DNA of 64,000 bases from an uncultured Endozoicomonas sp. (GTDB lineage Bacteria > Pseudomonadota > Gammaproteobacteria > Pseudomonadales > Endozoicomonadaceae), in NCBI RefSeq assembly GCF_947495845.1, contig NZ_CANMAO010000003.1, positions 124,001-188,000 of the forward strand, given 5' to 3'. How positions within the stretch are numbered: position 1 is the first letter of the stretch; every line of letters starts with the position of its first letter. A program made the position numbers and the translations under genes. Below, piece after piece: positions 48,940 through 58,632 of this stretch. Under the pieces are notes generated by a model that saw nothing but the letters and a program-made list of their open reading frames with translations, made no database searches and was not told where the DNA came from.

Positions 48940-49515
48940 TTACTTCTCCTCAGGCTGAATATGCTTGGAAATAAGCAGGAATTGGCCAATAACGAACAGG
49001 AACGTCAGAATCAGACTACCGAACACTTTGAAATCCACCCAGATATTGTGGAAGGTGAACGCCACAAACAGGTTTGCTGCACCCAGCAGAAGAAAGAATA
49101 CCACCCAGCTGATGTTCATTTTCAACCAGATATCTTTTGGCAGCGTTAAGGCATGGCCCATCATCCGTTCCAGCAGGGTTTTCTCACCAATAAACTGACT
49201 GCCCAGAAACGCCACCGCAAAAATCCAGTTAACAATGGGCGCTTTCCATTTCAGAAAGGCTTCATCATGAAAGAACAGCGTCATACTGCCAAACAATACC
49301 ACCGCCACCAGCGTGACAATATGGGCCTTTTCCAGCGTCCGGTTTTTCAGGAACAGACTGCCGTAGATAATGACTGACGTCACCATCAGCACCAGTGTTG
49401 CGCTGAATGGGCCGCCCAGTTCAAACGCATTTGCCCCCACTTCCACTGTCCGAGGGTCCATTTTGTACACGACAAAAAACAGTATCAGGGGAATAAAATC
49501 GATTAGTTGCTTCAT
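48940..49515 (-). CDS. yciB: Inner-membrane septation protein A (YciB/IspZ)
   Basis: 191 residues with about five or six membrane segments (LIDFIPLILFFVVYKM, ATLVLMVTSVIIYGSLF, IVTLVAVVLFGSMTLFF, IVNWIFAVAFLGSQFIG, ISWVVFFLLLGAANLFVAF, LILTFLFVIGQFLLI). FKMDPRTVEVG near the start and ISWVVFF near the end fit the family, which is linked to envelope integrity. Divergent from rnm. Confidence 0.94.
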   Translation of the reverse strand: MKQLIDFIPLILFFVVYKMDPRTVEVGANAFELGGPFSATLVLMVTSVIIYGSLFLKNRTLEKAHIVTLVAVVLFGSMTLFFHDEAFLKWKAPIVNWIFAVAFLGSQFIGEKTLLERMMGHALTLPKDIWLKMNISWVVFFLLLGAANLFVAFTFHNIWVDFKVFGSLILTFLFVIGQFLLISKHIQPEEK

Positions 49516-49581
49516 ATTTTATCTATCAGGTTACAATGGCAGTGATGCAATCTTTGCAAACGTACATAATAAACTAATTGA

Positions 49582-50499
49582 ATGACAGGGTATGACACAA
49601 ATTTGATTTCTATTGATTTGCACAGCCACACCACAGCCTCCGATGGGACACTTGATCCAATTGAGCTCTGCAATCGAGCACTGGAGCGTAACGTGAATGT
49701 ACTGGCCATTACCGACCACGACACCGTGGCAGCGCACCACTTTCTGCAAAAACACTGGCAGAATGATGACCTTCAGCTGATCTCCGGTATTGAGCTGTCC
49801 ACCACATGGTCTGGCGCTGAAATCCATATTGTCGGTTTGAACTTCCCTCTGGATCATCCGGATCTGCCCATGGTGGTTAATGCCCAGGGCGAATCCCGCC
49901 GGCAGCGTTCCCACCATATTGCCGAACGTCTTGCCCGCCGTTTGCCGGACTGGGAAGCTGACGCCATTTTTGAACAAGTACTGGACATCGCCATTGCCAA
50001 ACAGCGGTGCAGTGAACACGGTTTTGAATTAACACCGGGCGACATTCAAATTGGCCGGCCACACTTTGCCCGCTGGCTGATCAATCAAGATTATGTGAAC
50101 AATATGGACAGCGCGTTCCGTAAATATCTGGACAACAGCAAGATAGGCAATCTCAAAGCCTTCTGGCCAAGAATGAGCCAGGCTGTGGCATGGATTCGAG
50201 TCCTGGGCGGTACGGCTGTTCTGGCGCACCCGGGCAAGTATCGTATGACTGCCACCAAGCTCCGTGCATTGATCAAAGACTTTAAACTGGCCGGCGGCCA
50301 CGCCATGGAAGTGCAGGGTTCCAATCACCCACAAAGTCAGATTGACCAGATCGCCCGATACTGTCAGGACTTTGAATTACTCGCCTCCCAGGGCAGTGAT
50401 TTCCACACGCCAGACTACCCCTGGGTAGATATTGGCAGACTCCCGCCAAAACTGCCCAACGGGTTAGAGCCTGTCTGGTCGCAATGGCTAGGAGGCTGA
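49582..50499 (+). CDS. rnm: PHP-domain phosphoesterase (RNase AM/YciV family)
   Basis: 305 residues. PHP metal motifs: DLHSHTTASDG (about 12-22), ITDHDT (about 43-48), GIELS (about 68-72), and later LAHPGKY and GSDFHTPDYPW near the end. Members remove 5' nucleotides from RNA or act on 3',5'-bisphosphonucleosides. Position before yciO agrees with the conserved order. Its last codons (LGG, stop) fall in the left end of the repeat element at 50490, so the C-terminus is partly repeat-derived. Confidence 0.92.
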   Translation: MTGYDTNLISIDLHSHTTASDGTLDPIELCNRALERNVNVLAITDHDTVAAHHFLQKHWQNDDLQLISGIELSTTWSGAEIHIVGLNFPLDHPDLPMVVNAQGESRRQRSHHIAERLARRLPDWEADAIFEQVLDIAIAKQRCSEHGFELTPGDIQIGRPHFARWLINQDYVNNMDSAFRKYLDNSKIGNLKAFWPRMSQAVAWIRVLGGTAVLAHPGKYRMTATKLRALIKDFKLAGGHAMEVQGSNHPQSQIDQIARYCQDFELLASQGSDFHTPDYPWVDIGRLPPKLPNGLEPVWSQWLGG

Positions 50500-50653
50500 C
50501 CGGGAATAGCGCCCGTAGCGAGAGCAAACTGATTTGAATCAGTTTTTGAGGTGTTTTGAGGCGAATAGTGGTTCTATTTAACGAAAAACACCTCAAAAAA
50601 TGACCAAATTCAGATTGCTCGCAGTAGGGCAGTCTGTTCTCGGCCAGCCTCCT
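50490..50653. repeat. 164-bp palindromic element, family 3
   Basis: Ends AGGAGGCTGACCGGGAATAG and CTGTTCTCGGCCAGCCTCCT are inverted. The interior is also self-complementary (TTTTTGAGGTGTTTT against AAAAACACCTCAAAAA, and GAGCAAACTGATTTGAATCA against the right-hand TTCAGATTGCTC). It occupies most of the rnm-yciO gap and overlaps the rnm stop. Confidence 0.8.
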
Positions 50654-50836
50654 CAACCACGCCTTTTATTCCCGCCAGCTTCGGTGCTATGATGCGCCAG
50701 CTTCTGCGCCTTCATGATATAAACGATCATTGATTGAAGGCTCTTTTTATCATCACCCTGCATACGTCTGAGCGGTGGCCGACAAACCACTCTTCAAGCT
50801 TGAGCAGAGTGAACCCATGCAGTGCTGTCGATTACC

Positions 50837-51457
50837 ATGAGCCAGTTCTTCCAGATTCATCCGGAAAACCCACAGGCCCGACTGATTCGTCAGGCGGTAG
50901 ACATTGTTCGCAATGGTGGTGTCATTGTTTACCCGACAGACTCCGGTTATGCCCTTGGCTGCCTGATTGGCGATAAAAAAGCCGTTGACCGTATACGCGC
51001 CATTCGTCGTTTGGATGAAAAGCACAACTTCACTCTGGTCTGCCGGGATTTATCGGAATTGGCAAATTTTGCCCAAGTGAATAATACCCAATACCGAATG
51101 ATCAAAAACCATACCCCCGGGCCCTATACCTTTATCCTTAAAGGTTCGAGAGAAGTCCCCCGTCGGTTAATGCACCCCAAACGAAAGACCATCGGCATCC
51201 GAGTTCCTGATTGCATCATCGCCCAGCATCTGCTGGAAGAACTGAACGAACCCATGCTCAGCTCCACCCTGCAATTACCTGGCGATGAGTTTCCAATGAT
51301 GGATCCTTATGAGATTCGTGATGTTCTGGAAACGCAGCTGGACCTTATTATTGATGGCGGTTATTGCGGAACAGAGCCGACAACCGTGGTCAGTTTGATG
51401 GAAGACGCCCCAGAAATACTCAGAACCGGTAAAGGTGACCCGACTACCTTTCTCTAA
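50837..51457 (+). CDS. yciO: YciO-family Sua5-like protein
   Basis: 206 residues from the ATG at 50837 (MSQFFQIHPENPQARLIRQA), which matches E. coli YciO at its N-terminus; an ORF start five codons earlier is not needed. The YrdC/Sua5 fold is seen in GGVIVYPTDSGYALGC, RIRAIRRLDEKHNFTLVCRDLSEL, PGPYTFILKGSREVPRRL and KRKTIGIRVPD. The family relates to threonylcarbamoyl-AMP synthesis, but a t6A role for YciO itself is uncertain. Confidence 0.93.
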   Translation: MSQFFQIHPENPQARLIRQAVDIVRNGGVIVYPTDSGYALGCLIGDKKAVDRIRAIRRLDEKHNFTLVCRDLSELANFAQVNNTQYRMIKNHTPGPYTFILKGSREVPRRLMHPKRKTIGIRVPDCIIAQHLLEELNEPMLSSTLQLPGDEFPMMDPYEIRDVLETQLDLIIDGGYCGTEPTTVVSLMEDAPEILRTGKGDPTTFL

Positions 51458-51741
51458 TGAGCCACTGAAAATTATCTGTCATTACAAAAGCACCTTCGGA
51501 TATTAACCTTGGCAGAAATCCACACACCCGCGCAAGGTACTGTATTGTCCCTGACCTGAAGAAACCGATTAAAGAATCATAAGCCCCACTCTAATACTTC
51601 CCCACCTAAACCATCGAATAATCAGCACCAGATAAACAGCTATTACCAATGAGTTTGGCGACTACATGGAACCTTATACTTTTCCCGCTGTCTGAAGAAC
51701 CAAGGTTCCTATTTAAATGTCATTATAAGGAGATTTTTTAT

Positions 51742-53379
51742 ATGGATAGCTTAAATAATGCATCACCCCCCTGGGATTACGCAGTCAGCCCTGACCCTGA
51801 CCCTGCCCCGCTCTCCCGTAGCCCGCAATCAAGTGCCAGAAACCAAATCGATTCTGGCGAACTAAGCTTCAGCAGCACAGCTGAGAGAACTTCCATTCGA
51901 ATCAGAAATACAGGCAATATAACCGCGAATGGTTTCGAAGTCTCTGATGGCAAAAAAATACGGACATTCAACTCAATAGACGCCCTGTTAAACGATCCAG
52001 ATCTATGGAGTAAATTCAAAAAATCTGGGCACTATACAGTCGAGACAGCTTGTAACAACGTATCTGAGGACACACTCAAAGAATCTCTAAAAAAAGACAT
52101 AAAACCCTTTATCAACTTTTTTAATCACGTAAGAAGAATAACGATTCGACCAGCTAACAGCCGGCTCCAATCACCACGTTCAATGTTTTTACCAAGTACC
52201 GGACAAGCCTTCTCACTTCAAGACGATGACGATTTGTCACTTGTACGGAGCGATGAAGAACTTGCTCGTGCTCTACAGGAGCAATTCAATCGCGAGGCTG
52301 AAAACCCCGGCAGCTCATTGGGCAGCCAATATCCAAACACTACAACACGCCAACTTAACCGTTCAACTAGTGAAATTTTGGCTACCGTCCTGACTCCTGA
52401 AGAACTTGAAGAAGCCCGAGAAGCACAGAGACAACATAATCAGCAACAGAATCTTAATGCTGACCACATTTCTAGCTCAAATACTGCAGCCCAAAGGCTT
52501 GTCGATTCTAGAGATGGAATTAGGCACCCTGCAAAGGTAACCGTGCAAACACGCTTAGAAACGTTCAATGGCCATGAAGCCGTGTTTGATCGTTTAGGAA
52601 TACCAGTTCTTCAATTGGCAATTAACGGGCTCTTCTGGGACAGTGAACCCGATAGGGTCAAGTGTTTCTGCTGCAACAATGGTCTTCAGAACTGGAATCA
52701 AGGCGAAGACCCTGCTGTTGAAATGGCCAAATGGTACGGAGCTATTAATGTAGTTCAAGGAAACCAGACAACCTCTTGCCGCTTTGTCAGAGCAATGATC
52801 AATGACGATGAAACAGTCTCTCAACTATTTATGGAAAATAACGGCAATGGTATACACAGCCGAGAGATGCGTTCTATGAACAACAGCAGGGAGCTCAGAC
52901 GATCAAATAACCCTTTTTCATTCAGTAGAGAAAACCTATCTGGACATGGCCGGATGCCTGCGACCTTGTATGAATTAGAGCACGGAGAAACACGGGAAGA
53001 AGCCAACGCTCGAATATTGGGTCGTCATGCACCCGGCTTTGCTAATGAACTCCCATCGACATCAGGTGCATCAAGAAGAAATAATAATGATGTGGAAATG
53101 ATTGATCCGCGGCCAGGAAACGCCTCTACAGAAGACCCACTCCTCAACATTGAACAGCACCCACCGAGGGAGCAATGGGAAAGACTGCGTAAAGTTGAGC
53201 AAAGCACTAAATGTAAAAATCTGAATTGCAGAAATCCAGCTGAAGTTACTTTAAGCTGCGGACACATATCGGCCTGCATGCCTTGTGCCGAGGCACTACA
53301 GCAAAAAGCGCTAGAAGACAGGAAATGTTTTGTCTGTGGCGAAAAAAGCACACTTTTTCTGCGAACCTATCGTGTTTAA
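51742..53379 (+). CDS. IAP-like BIR-RING protein, candidate effector
   Basis: 545 residues from an ATG with AAGGAG at nine bases. An N-terminal unknown region is followed by a UIM-like helix (SDEELARALQEQFNREA, about 170-186). At about 270-350 lies a BIR-like domain: RLETFNG at its start, LAINGLFWDSEPDRVKCFCC with C308 and C311, then EDPAVEM and C346; the usual His of BIR is Met328 here, and the loop before the last Cys is long. The C-terminus is a RING: C491, C496, C506, H508, C512, C515, C529, C532, ending FLRTYRV as in animal IAPs. Composition differs from flanking yciO and trpS. Ubiquitin-ligase activity is inference. Confidence 0.78.
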   Translation: MDSLNNASPPWDYAVSPDPDPAPLSRSPQSSARNQIDSGELSFSSTAERTSIRIRNTGNITANGFEVSDGKKIRTFNSIDALLNDPDLWSKFKKSGHYTVETACNNVSEDTLKESLKKDIKPFINFFNHVRRITIRPANSRLQSPRSMFLPSTGQAFSLQDDDDLSLVRSDEELARALQEQFNREAENPGSSLGSQYPNTTTRQLNRSTSEILATVLTPEELEEAREAQRQHNQQQNLNADHISSSNTAAQRLVDSRDGIRHPAKVTVQTRLETFNGHEAVFDRLGIPVLQLAINGLFWDSEPDRVKCFCCNNGLQNWNQGEDPAVEMAKWYGAINVVQGNQTTSCRFVRAMINDDETVSQLFMENNGNGIHSREMRSMNNSRELRRSNNPFSFSRENLSGHGRMPATLYELEHGETREEANARILGRHAPGFANELPSTSGASRRNNNDVEMIDPRPGNASTEDPLLNIEQHPPREQWERLRKVEQSTKCKNLNCRNPAEVTLSCGHISACMPCAEALQQKALEDRKCFVCGEKSTLFLRTYRV

Positions 53380-53506
53380 TCAACCGTACGTAATAAAAAA
53401 TACTTGAATAATTGCACACACAAAAGATGACCAGCCTTCAAGGGGCTTTTACCACAGCAAAAACTGTCGTAACCTCTGCAGTTCAGGATGAATTCGGGAG
53501 AACCCC

Positions 53507-54721
53507 TTGAGCGCTGTAGATCCTCAGTCGCGCGTATTATCAGGCATGCGGCCAACCGGTCGGTTACACCTTGGACATTATCACGGTGTATTAAAAAACT
53601 GGCTGGCATTACAACACGAATATGACTGCTTCTTTTTTGTTGCCGACTGGCACGCACTGACCACCCATTACGAAGACCCACACCACCTGCAGCAACATAT
53701 GGTGGATATGGTGATTGACTGGCTGGCAGTTGGCGTGAACCCGGGTTCTTCTACAATTTTCATTCAATCCCGCGTACCAGAACATGCCGAGTTGCACCTG
53801 CTGCTTTCCATGATGACGCCGCTTTCCTGGCTGGAACGGGTGCCTACCTATAAAGATCAACAGGAAAAGCTACGGGAAAAGGATTTATCCACCTACGGTT
53901 TTCTGGGTTATCCATTACTGCAAAGTGCGGACATCCTTGCCTATCGTGCTGGCAATGTACCCGTTGGCGCAGATCAAGAGTCTCATGTAGAAATGACCCG
54001 GGAAGTGGCCCGCCGCTTCAACCATCTCTATGGCCGTGAACCCGGCTTTGAAGAACAGGCAGAAATGGCCATTAAAAAGATGGGGAGAAAGCAGGGCGAT
54101 CTATACCGCAAACTGCGCAAAACCTACCTGGAAACAGGCGATGATGACGCCCTTGATACGGCAAAGGCCCTGTTGCGGGAGCAAAACAACATTACTCTCG
54201 GAGATCAGGAGCGGCTGTTCGGTTATCTGGAAGGTACCGGAAAAGTCATTCTGCCAGAGCCTTTAGCCCTGATGACGCCTCAGGCAAAAATGCCCGGACT
54301 GGACGGGCAAAAGATGTCCAAATCTTACAACAACACCATTGCACTTCGGGAAAGCCCGGACGATGTGGATGCGAAAATCCGCAGAATGCCCACAGACCCG
54401 GCGCGTATTCGTCGCAATGACCCCGGCAATCCACTGAAATGTCCGGTGTGGCATTTTCACACGATCTATTCTGATGAACAGCGTCAGAACTGGGTTCAGG
54501 AAGGTTGCACCAGCGCGTCCATTGGCTGTCTGGATTGCAAAAAGACAGTAGTAGAAGCCATACAGGCAGAGCTTGAACCGATTCGCATCGAAGCCCTTGA
54601 GCTGGAAAACAATCAGGATGTAGTGAAAAGCATTATCACGGAAGGTTGTGAAAAAGCCCGTGATGAAGCTCAGGACACGTTAAAAGAAGTGCGGGATGCC
54701 ATGGGGCTGAACTACCGTTAA
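53507..54721 (+). CDS. trpS: Tryptophan-tRNA ligase
   Basis: 404 residues, class I synthetase. HIGH-like motif GRLHLGHYHGVL (about 18-29) and KMSKS at LDGQKMSKSYNNTI (about 262-275). The start is a TTG with GGGAG ahead; the next ATG would cut the conserved N-terminal strand (RVLSGMRPTG). It includes an insertion of about 60 residues relative to the short E. coli TrpS, seen in the long TrpS form. Same order before scpA as in other gammaproteobacteria. Confidence 0.95.
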   Translation: MSAVDPQSRVLSGMRPTGRLHLGHYHGVLKNWLALQHEYDCFFFVADWHALTTHYEDPHHLQQHMVDMVIDWLAVGVNPGSSTIFIQSRVPEHAELHLLLSMMTPLSWLERVPTYKDQQEKLREKDLSTYGFLGYPLLQSADILAYRAGNVPVGADQESHVEMTREVARRFNHLYGREPGFEEQAEMAIKKMGRKQGDLYRKLRKTYLETGDDDALDTAKALLREQNNITLGDQERLFGYLEGTGKVILPEPLALMTPQAKMPGLDGQKMSKSYNNTIALRESPDDVDAKIRRMPTDPARIRRNDPGNPLKCPVWHFHTIYSDEQRQNWVQEGCTSASIGCLDCKKTVVEAIQAELEPIRIEALELENNQDVVKSIITEGCEKARDEAQDTLKEVRDAMGLNYR

Positions 54722-54932
54722 ACGCCTTTCTCTTTTCTGCAGCATTGAGGCGTATTCCGTTAGCCGTTATCCGTAAAAGCAGACGCTGATCGGCTCTTAT
54801 GGATAACGGGATACGGAAAACGCCATCCTCACGGAAACCCCTCTCTGGACAGAAATCCAGCCAACAGGCATGATGGAACTGAACACCAAATAAACCATCC
54901 AAGTTGTCACACCCGAAAAAGGTAAACCGCCC

Positions 54933-55790
54933 ATGACCACGACGGAAGCCGTGGCCGATCAGCAGGATCATGCAGCAACTCCGCCAGACGTATCGGACGT
55001 TGCCATTGAAAAGGTAGAGCGCTCACCGGCCAAAGTGCTGGGGCAGCCCTTTACCAAACTGCCCGATGATCTCTACATTCCACCGGATGCTCTGGAAGTA
55101 TTCCTTGAGGCGTTTGAAGGCCCCTTGGACCTGCTGCTTTATCTGATCAAGCGCAACAATATGGATATTCTTGATATCCAGGTAGCGCAGATCACCAAAC
55201 AATATATGGATTACGTCGAGCTGATGGAAAGCAGCCAGTTTGAACTGGCAGCGGAATACTTGGTAATGGCGGCAACTCTGGCGGAAATCAAATCCCGCAT
55301 GCTGCTGCCCCGTTCTGCGGAAGCGGAAGAAGAAGAGGACGATCCACGGGCTGAATTGGTTAGACGCCTGCAGGAATACGAACGCTTTAAAACCGCTGCT
55401 GAAAACATCGATGAACTGCCACGCCTTGGGCGTGATAACCATCTGACCCGAGTTCAACCGCCAGAACTGGAACGAACACAGACCCACCCCGATGTGGATC
55501 TGCAGGAGATCCTGGTGGCGCTCAGTGAAGTCATGCGCCGGGCAGACATGTTTGAACACCACCATGTTACCGAAGAAGCGCTGTCCGTTCGTGAACGAAT
55601 GAGCGAAGTGCTGGCCATGCTGACTTCGGAACGCTTCACTCCTTTTGTGGCGCTTTACCGGGTCAGCGAAGGCCGGCTCGGGGTTGTGGTAACGTTTATG
55701 GCCATTATGGAACTGATCAAAGAATCCTTGATCGAATTGGTACAAAGCGAACCTTTTGGTCCTATCCACGTTAAGGCACGGATCGAATAA
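54933..55790 (+). CDS. scpA: Segregation and condensation protein A
   Basis: 285 residues. The kleisin-like subunit links SMC heads; the N-terminal domain has the conserved FEGPLDLLLYLIKRNNMDILDIQVAQITKQYMDYV (about 46-80), and the C-terminal winged helix ends in MAIMELIKESLIELVQSEPFGPIHV. Followed by scpB after 13 bases. Confidence 0.95.
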   Translation: MTTTEAVADQQDHAATPPDVSDVAIEKVERSPAKVLGQPFTKLPDDLYIPPDALEVFLEAFEGPLDLLLYLIKRNNMDILDIQVAQITKQYMDYVELMESSQFELAAEYLVMAATLAEIKSRMLLPRSAEAEEEEDDPRAELVRRLQEYERFKTAAENIDELPRLGRDNHLTRVQPPELERTQTHPDVDLQEILVALSEVMRRADMFEHHHVTEEALSVRERMSEVLAMLTSERFTPFVALYRVSEGRLGVVVTFMAIMELIKESLIELVQSEPFGPIHVKARIE

Positions 55791-55803
55791 CCGGATACTG
55801 ACT

Positions 55804-56709
55804 ATGAGCGAAAAACCTGAACTCTCCCTGATTCTGGAAGCGGCCATCATCGCCAGTGGCAAACCATTGAACATTGATCAGTTGGCTGCACTGTTTCCAG
55901 AAGAAGAACGCCCCGATGGTAATGCAATCCGCGAAGCACTGGTGAAAGTATCCGAAGCCTGTGAAGGCAGAGCTTTTGAACTGAAGCAAGTTGCCTCCGG
56001 TTTTCGATTTCAGGTGCGCCAGTCCATGACCCAATGGATTGGTGGTTTATGGGAAGAAAAACCGCAACGATATACCCGGGCACTTCTGGAAACACTGGCA
56101 TTAATTGCCTATCGCCAGCCCATTACCCGGGGTGAAATTGAAGACATCCGTGGCGTTAGCGTCAGCAGTAACATCATTCGCACTCTGCAGGAACGGGAGT
56201 GGGTGCGAGTGGTTGGTCATCGGGATGTGCCCGGACGACCGGCTATGTTTGCCACCACCCGTCACTTTCTGGATTACTTCAATCTGACCAATCTGAATGA
56301 GCTACCGCCTCTTTCAGAAATTCGTGATCTGGAAGAAATTGCCAAGTCTCTCAATTTTGATATTCCTGAAGAGATAGCCGAAGCCATTGCTGCAGGTAAC
56401 CTGGAACAACCAGAAGAAGAGATCAAAGAAGAAGACGTCAAAGAAGAGCCTGCACGTTCTGCACAAGATTTGTTTGATGAGCTGGACGCAATGGAAGCGG
56501 ATCTACCCACAGGCTTTGATGACCTGATTAAAAAGCAGAAGGTCACTGTCGTTGACGTCAGCAACGAGTCAGGTGTGATATCAGAAACACTGGATGAAAG
56601 TGAAATAACACCAGATGCTGTCAATATAGAGGTATCAAAACCCACCACTCTTACCGATGATGAGAGCCCCGCCACACCCACAGAAGAACCCGATGAAACG
56701 GTTCACTGA
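55804..56709 (+). CDS. scpB: Segregation and condensation protein B
   Basis: 301 residues from the ATG at 55804 (MSEKPELSLILEAAIIASGKPLN); an earlier in-frame ATG overlaps scpA and is not preferred. Two winged-helix domains: about 1-80 and 85-165 (ETLALIAYRQPITRGEIEDIRGV, GRPAMFATTRHFLDYFNL). A long acidic tail (about 195-301, rich in Glu/Asp) exceeds the common length. It binds ScpA in the SMC complex. Confidence 0.94.
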   Translation: MSEKPELSLILEAAIIASGKPLNIDQLAALFPEEERPDGNAIREALVKVSEACEGRAFELKQVASGFRFQVRQSMTQWIGGLWEEKPQRYTRALLETLALIAYRQPITRGEIEDIRGVSVSSNIIRTLQEREWVRVVGHRDVPGRPAMFATTRHFLDYFNLTNLNELPPLSEIRDLEEIAKSLNFDIPEEIAEAIAAGNLEQPEEEIKEEDVKEEPARSAQDLFDELDAMEADLPTGFDDLIKKQKVTVVDVSNESGVISETLDESEITPDAVNIEVSKPTTLTDDESPATPTEEPDETVH

Positions 56710-56901
56710 TCATCAACATTTCTATTTTTCAATGGTTAGCGATGCTATGTTGAGCGTCATGTTTTCTTGACGCTCGATGTATCAAGCTGCATTTAACTCG
56801 CAGGTAAAAGCATGATTGATCAGTGTGTCCGGAAAACTATAACCACTTCAGCTGCCGCTTAATATGATGCGTGCCAGGCGACGATTGTGAACAGTTTCTA
56901 A

Positions 56902-57080
56902 CCCGGATATTTCATAAACATGCTCCCATTCACACTTATCCTCTGCCGCACTAAGGGAGCTTTACTCAGTCGACCGCACTCCCCGGTATTTATGCCCTGT
57001 GGGTACGGCGCTCCATCGCAAAATCCCTTAGTACGGCAAATGCCTGTGCGAGATTCGGGGCAGTTTATGAAATATCCGGG
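56902..57080. repeat. 179-bp inverted-repeat element with perfect 18-bp ends
   Basis: CCCGGATATTTCATAAAC (56902-56919) and GTTTATGAAATATCCGGG (57063-57080) are exact inverted repeats. The interior has a second inverted pair (CCGCACTAAGGGA against TCCCTTAGTACGG). The right end abuts the stop codon of the EamA transporter. No transposase frame; the region 56710-56901 shows nothing else. Confidence 0.88.
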
Positions 57081-57962
57081 CTAAGCAGGCTCCTGTTTAA
57101 CTGGGGTCTGTTGTTCTTCCTGCTCAGTACAAGCAGCACCTGCACAGGCAATAACAATCAGAAGCACCGCCAGAATCTGCTCCATTGCCAGCGTTTCATG
57201 CAAAATCATCCAGCCACTCATCATGCCCACCACTGGCTCGAAACTGAGCAGTGTGGCAAATGTTTTCACAGGTAACTGACGAAGAGCCACCATTTCCAGG
57301 GTGAATGGAATCACGCCAGAAATAATGGCAATCAGTAACGCGATACCAACGACACCCGGCGTCAGGTTGGCACTGAAAAACTCTTCAGCCCCAAAGGGTA
57401 TGGAGATCAAAGCTGCAATCACCATACCCAATGCAGGCGTTTGCATGCCATAATGCTTACCTGCCGATTTGCCAGAGACGATATACACACCCCAACAAAT
57501 CGCCGCTCCGAATGCCCACAGCAACCCTACGGCATCAAGATCGTCGACAGGTGACGTTAATGGTGTAACCAGCAATAACCCTGTCATCGCTATCCCGACC
57601 CACATCAGATCTTTTATTTGCCGGGAATACAGAACTGTCACCGTTAACGGCCCAAGAAACTCAATCGCAACAGCAATGCCCTGTGGGATACGAGCCATTG
57701 CGTAATAAAAAAGAATAATCATGCCTGCCAGTGAAGCACCATAACAAAAAAGGTAACGCCCACTGGCCCAGTCAAGCCGAACTCTCCAGATCCGCAGCAG
57801 CCACGACATGATCAGCGCGGCGCCCAATATTCTTGCGGTCGCAATGCCTTGCACCCCAAGCACATCGAACACATTTTTAGACAGGCTCAGCCCCAATTGA
57901 ATCGATATCATCGACAGAACAAGGCAAAAAATCGAAATCAGCTTGTAAAATGGAGGCTGCAT
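57081..57962 (-). CDS. EamA/DMT-family exporter, RhtA-like
   Basis: 293 residues with ten hydrophobic segments in two EamA repeats (about 10-135 and 145-275). Contents such as MARIPQGIAVAIEFLGPLTVTVLYS and LLSFEPVVGMMSGWMILHE resemble RhtA, the threonine/homoserine exporter. Substrate not certain. It is minus-strand within the otherwise plus-strand scpB-to-rluB run, and is flanked by repeat elements on both sides, so it may be an insertion in the conserved order. Confidence 0.88.
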   Translation of the reverse strand: MQPPFYKLISIFCLVLSMISIQLGLSLSKNVFDVLGVQGIATARILGAALIMSWLLRIWRVRLDWASGRYLFCYGASLAGMIILFYYAMARIPQGIAVAIEFLGPLTVTVLYSRQIKDLMWVGIAMTGLLLVTPLTSPVDDLDAVGLLWAFGAAICWGVYIVSGKSAGKHYGMQTPALGMVIAALISIPFGAEEFFSANLTPGVVGIALLIAIISGVIPFTLEMVALRQLPVKTFATLLSFEPVVGMMSGWMILHETLAMEQILAVLLIVIACAGAACTEQEEQQTPVKQEPA

Positions 57963-57997
57963 AATTGCTTCACAACACTATTTGTGTGACCTTACTT

Positions 57998-58161
57998 TAA
58001 GTACCCAACCATATGAAATCATATTTTCTGGTTCAGTGGTCAGCCACTCTGCGGCGTTACATCTGCGATCACATAGCTACGGCTATGCTCACTCCAATGT
58101 GCCTTGCATAGTAACTAACCACTAAGCCAGAAATATTCGATTTCATATGATCGGGTACTTA
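57998..58161. repeat. 164-bp palindromic element, family 2 (copy A)
   Basis: Ends TAAGTACCCAACCATATGAAATC and GATTTCATATGATCGGGTACTTA are inverted. Copy B at 58633-58796 is the same length and, reverse-complemented, nearly identical along its length. Together they flank the SpoIIAA-like gene in inverted orientation. Confidence 0.9.
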
Positions 58162-58252
58162 GTAACAATCTGGATATGATCAAACGTTTTCTAGGTCGTA
58201 GTAAAAACTGAAACAACGATCATTGAACACAATCAAATCAGAGTTGAAACAC

Positions 58253-58621
58253 ATGATTCATATCAGCCTTTCAAACGCCAATTACCTATATATTGAAATT
58301 GATGGAAAAATTTACCCTGGGGAGATGGAGTCAGCAGTCAATCAATTTCTACGACTCGCCTCAGACCTCACTTCTGGCCAGTTACTTTACAAAATAGAGC
58401 ACTTTTCCCTTCCCTCCCTGAGCGCTGTTGCTATCAAGCTTCGTCACTTACCCGAACTCTTCAAATGCATTCAAAAATTTGATCGCGCGGCCGTCGTCAC
58501 TGACAAAAAATGGCTGCAAACTGTTGCGGAATTGGAAGGTAAATTAATGCCCGGACTGGAAATCAAAGGCTTTGATCTGGACAATTTTTCAGCGGCAGAA
58601 GCCTGGCTAGCTGCGTCTTAA
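58253..58621 (+). CDS. SpoIIAA/STAS-like protein
   Basis: 122 residues from the ATG at 58253 (MIHISLSNANYLYIEIDGKI). Conserved features fit the SpoIIAA-like family (PF11964 type): beta-strand start YLYIEIDGKI, AIKLRHLPELFKCIQKFDRAAVVTDKKWLQ, and an end of ALWLA type (FSAAEAWLAAS). The family often binds lipids or takes part in protein contacts; no specific role is known. It is enclosed by two inverted copies of a family-2 repeat. Confidence 0.85.
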   Translation: MIHISLSNANYLYIEIDGKIYPGEMESAVNQFLRLASDLTSGQLLYKIEHFSLPSLSAVAIKLRHLPELFKCIQKFDRAAVVTDKKWLQTVAELEGKLMPGLEIKGFDLDNFSAAEAWLAAS

Positions 58622-58632
58622 CCGTTAGCCAT

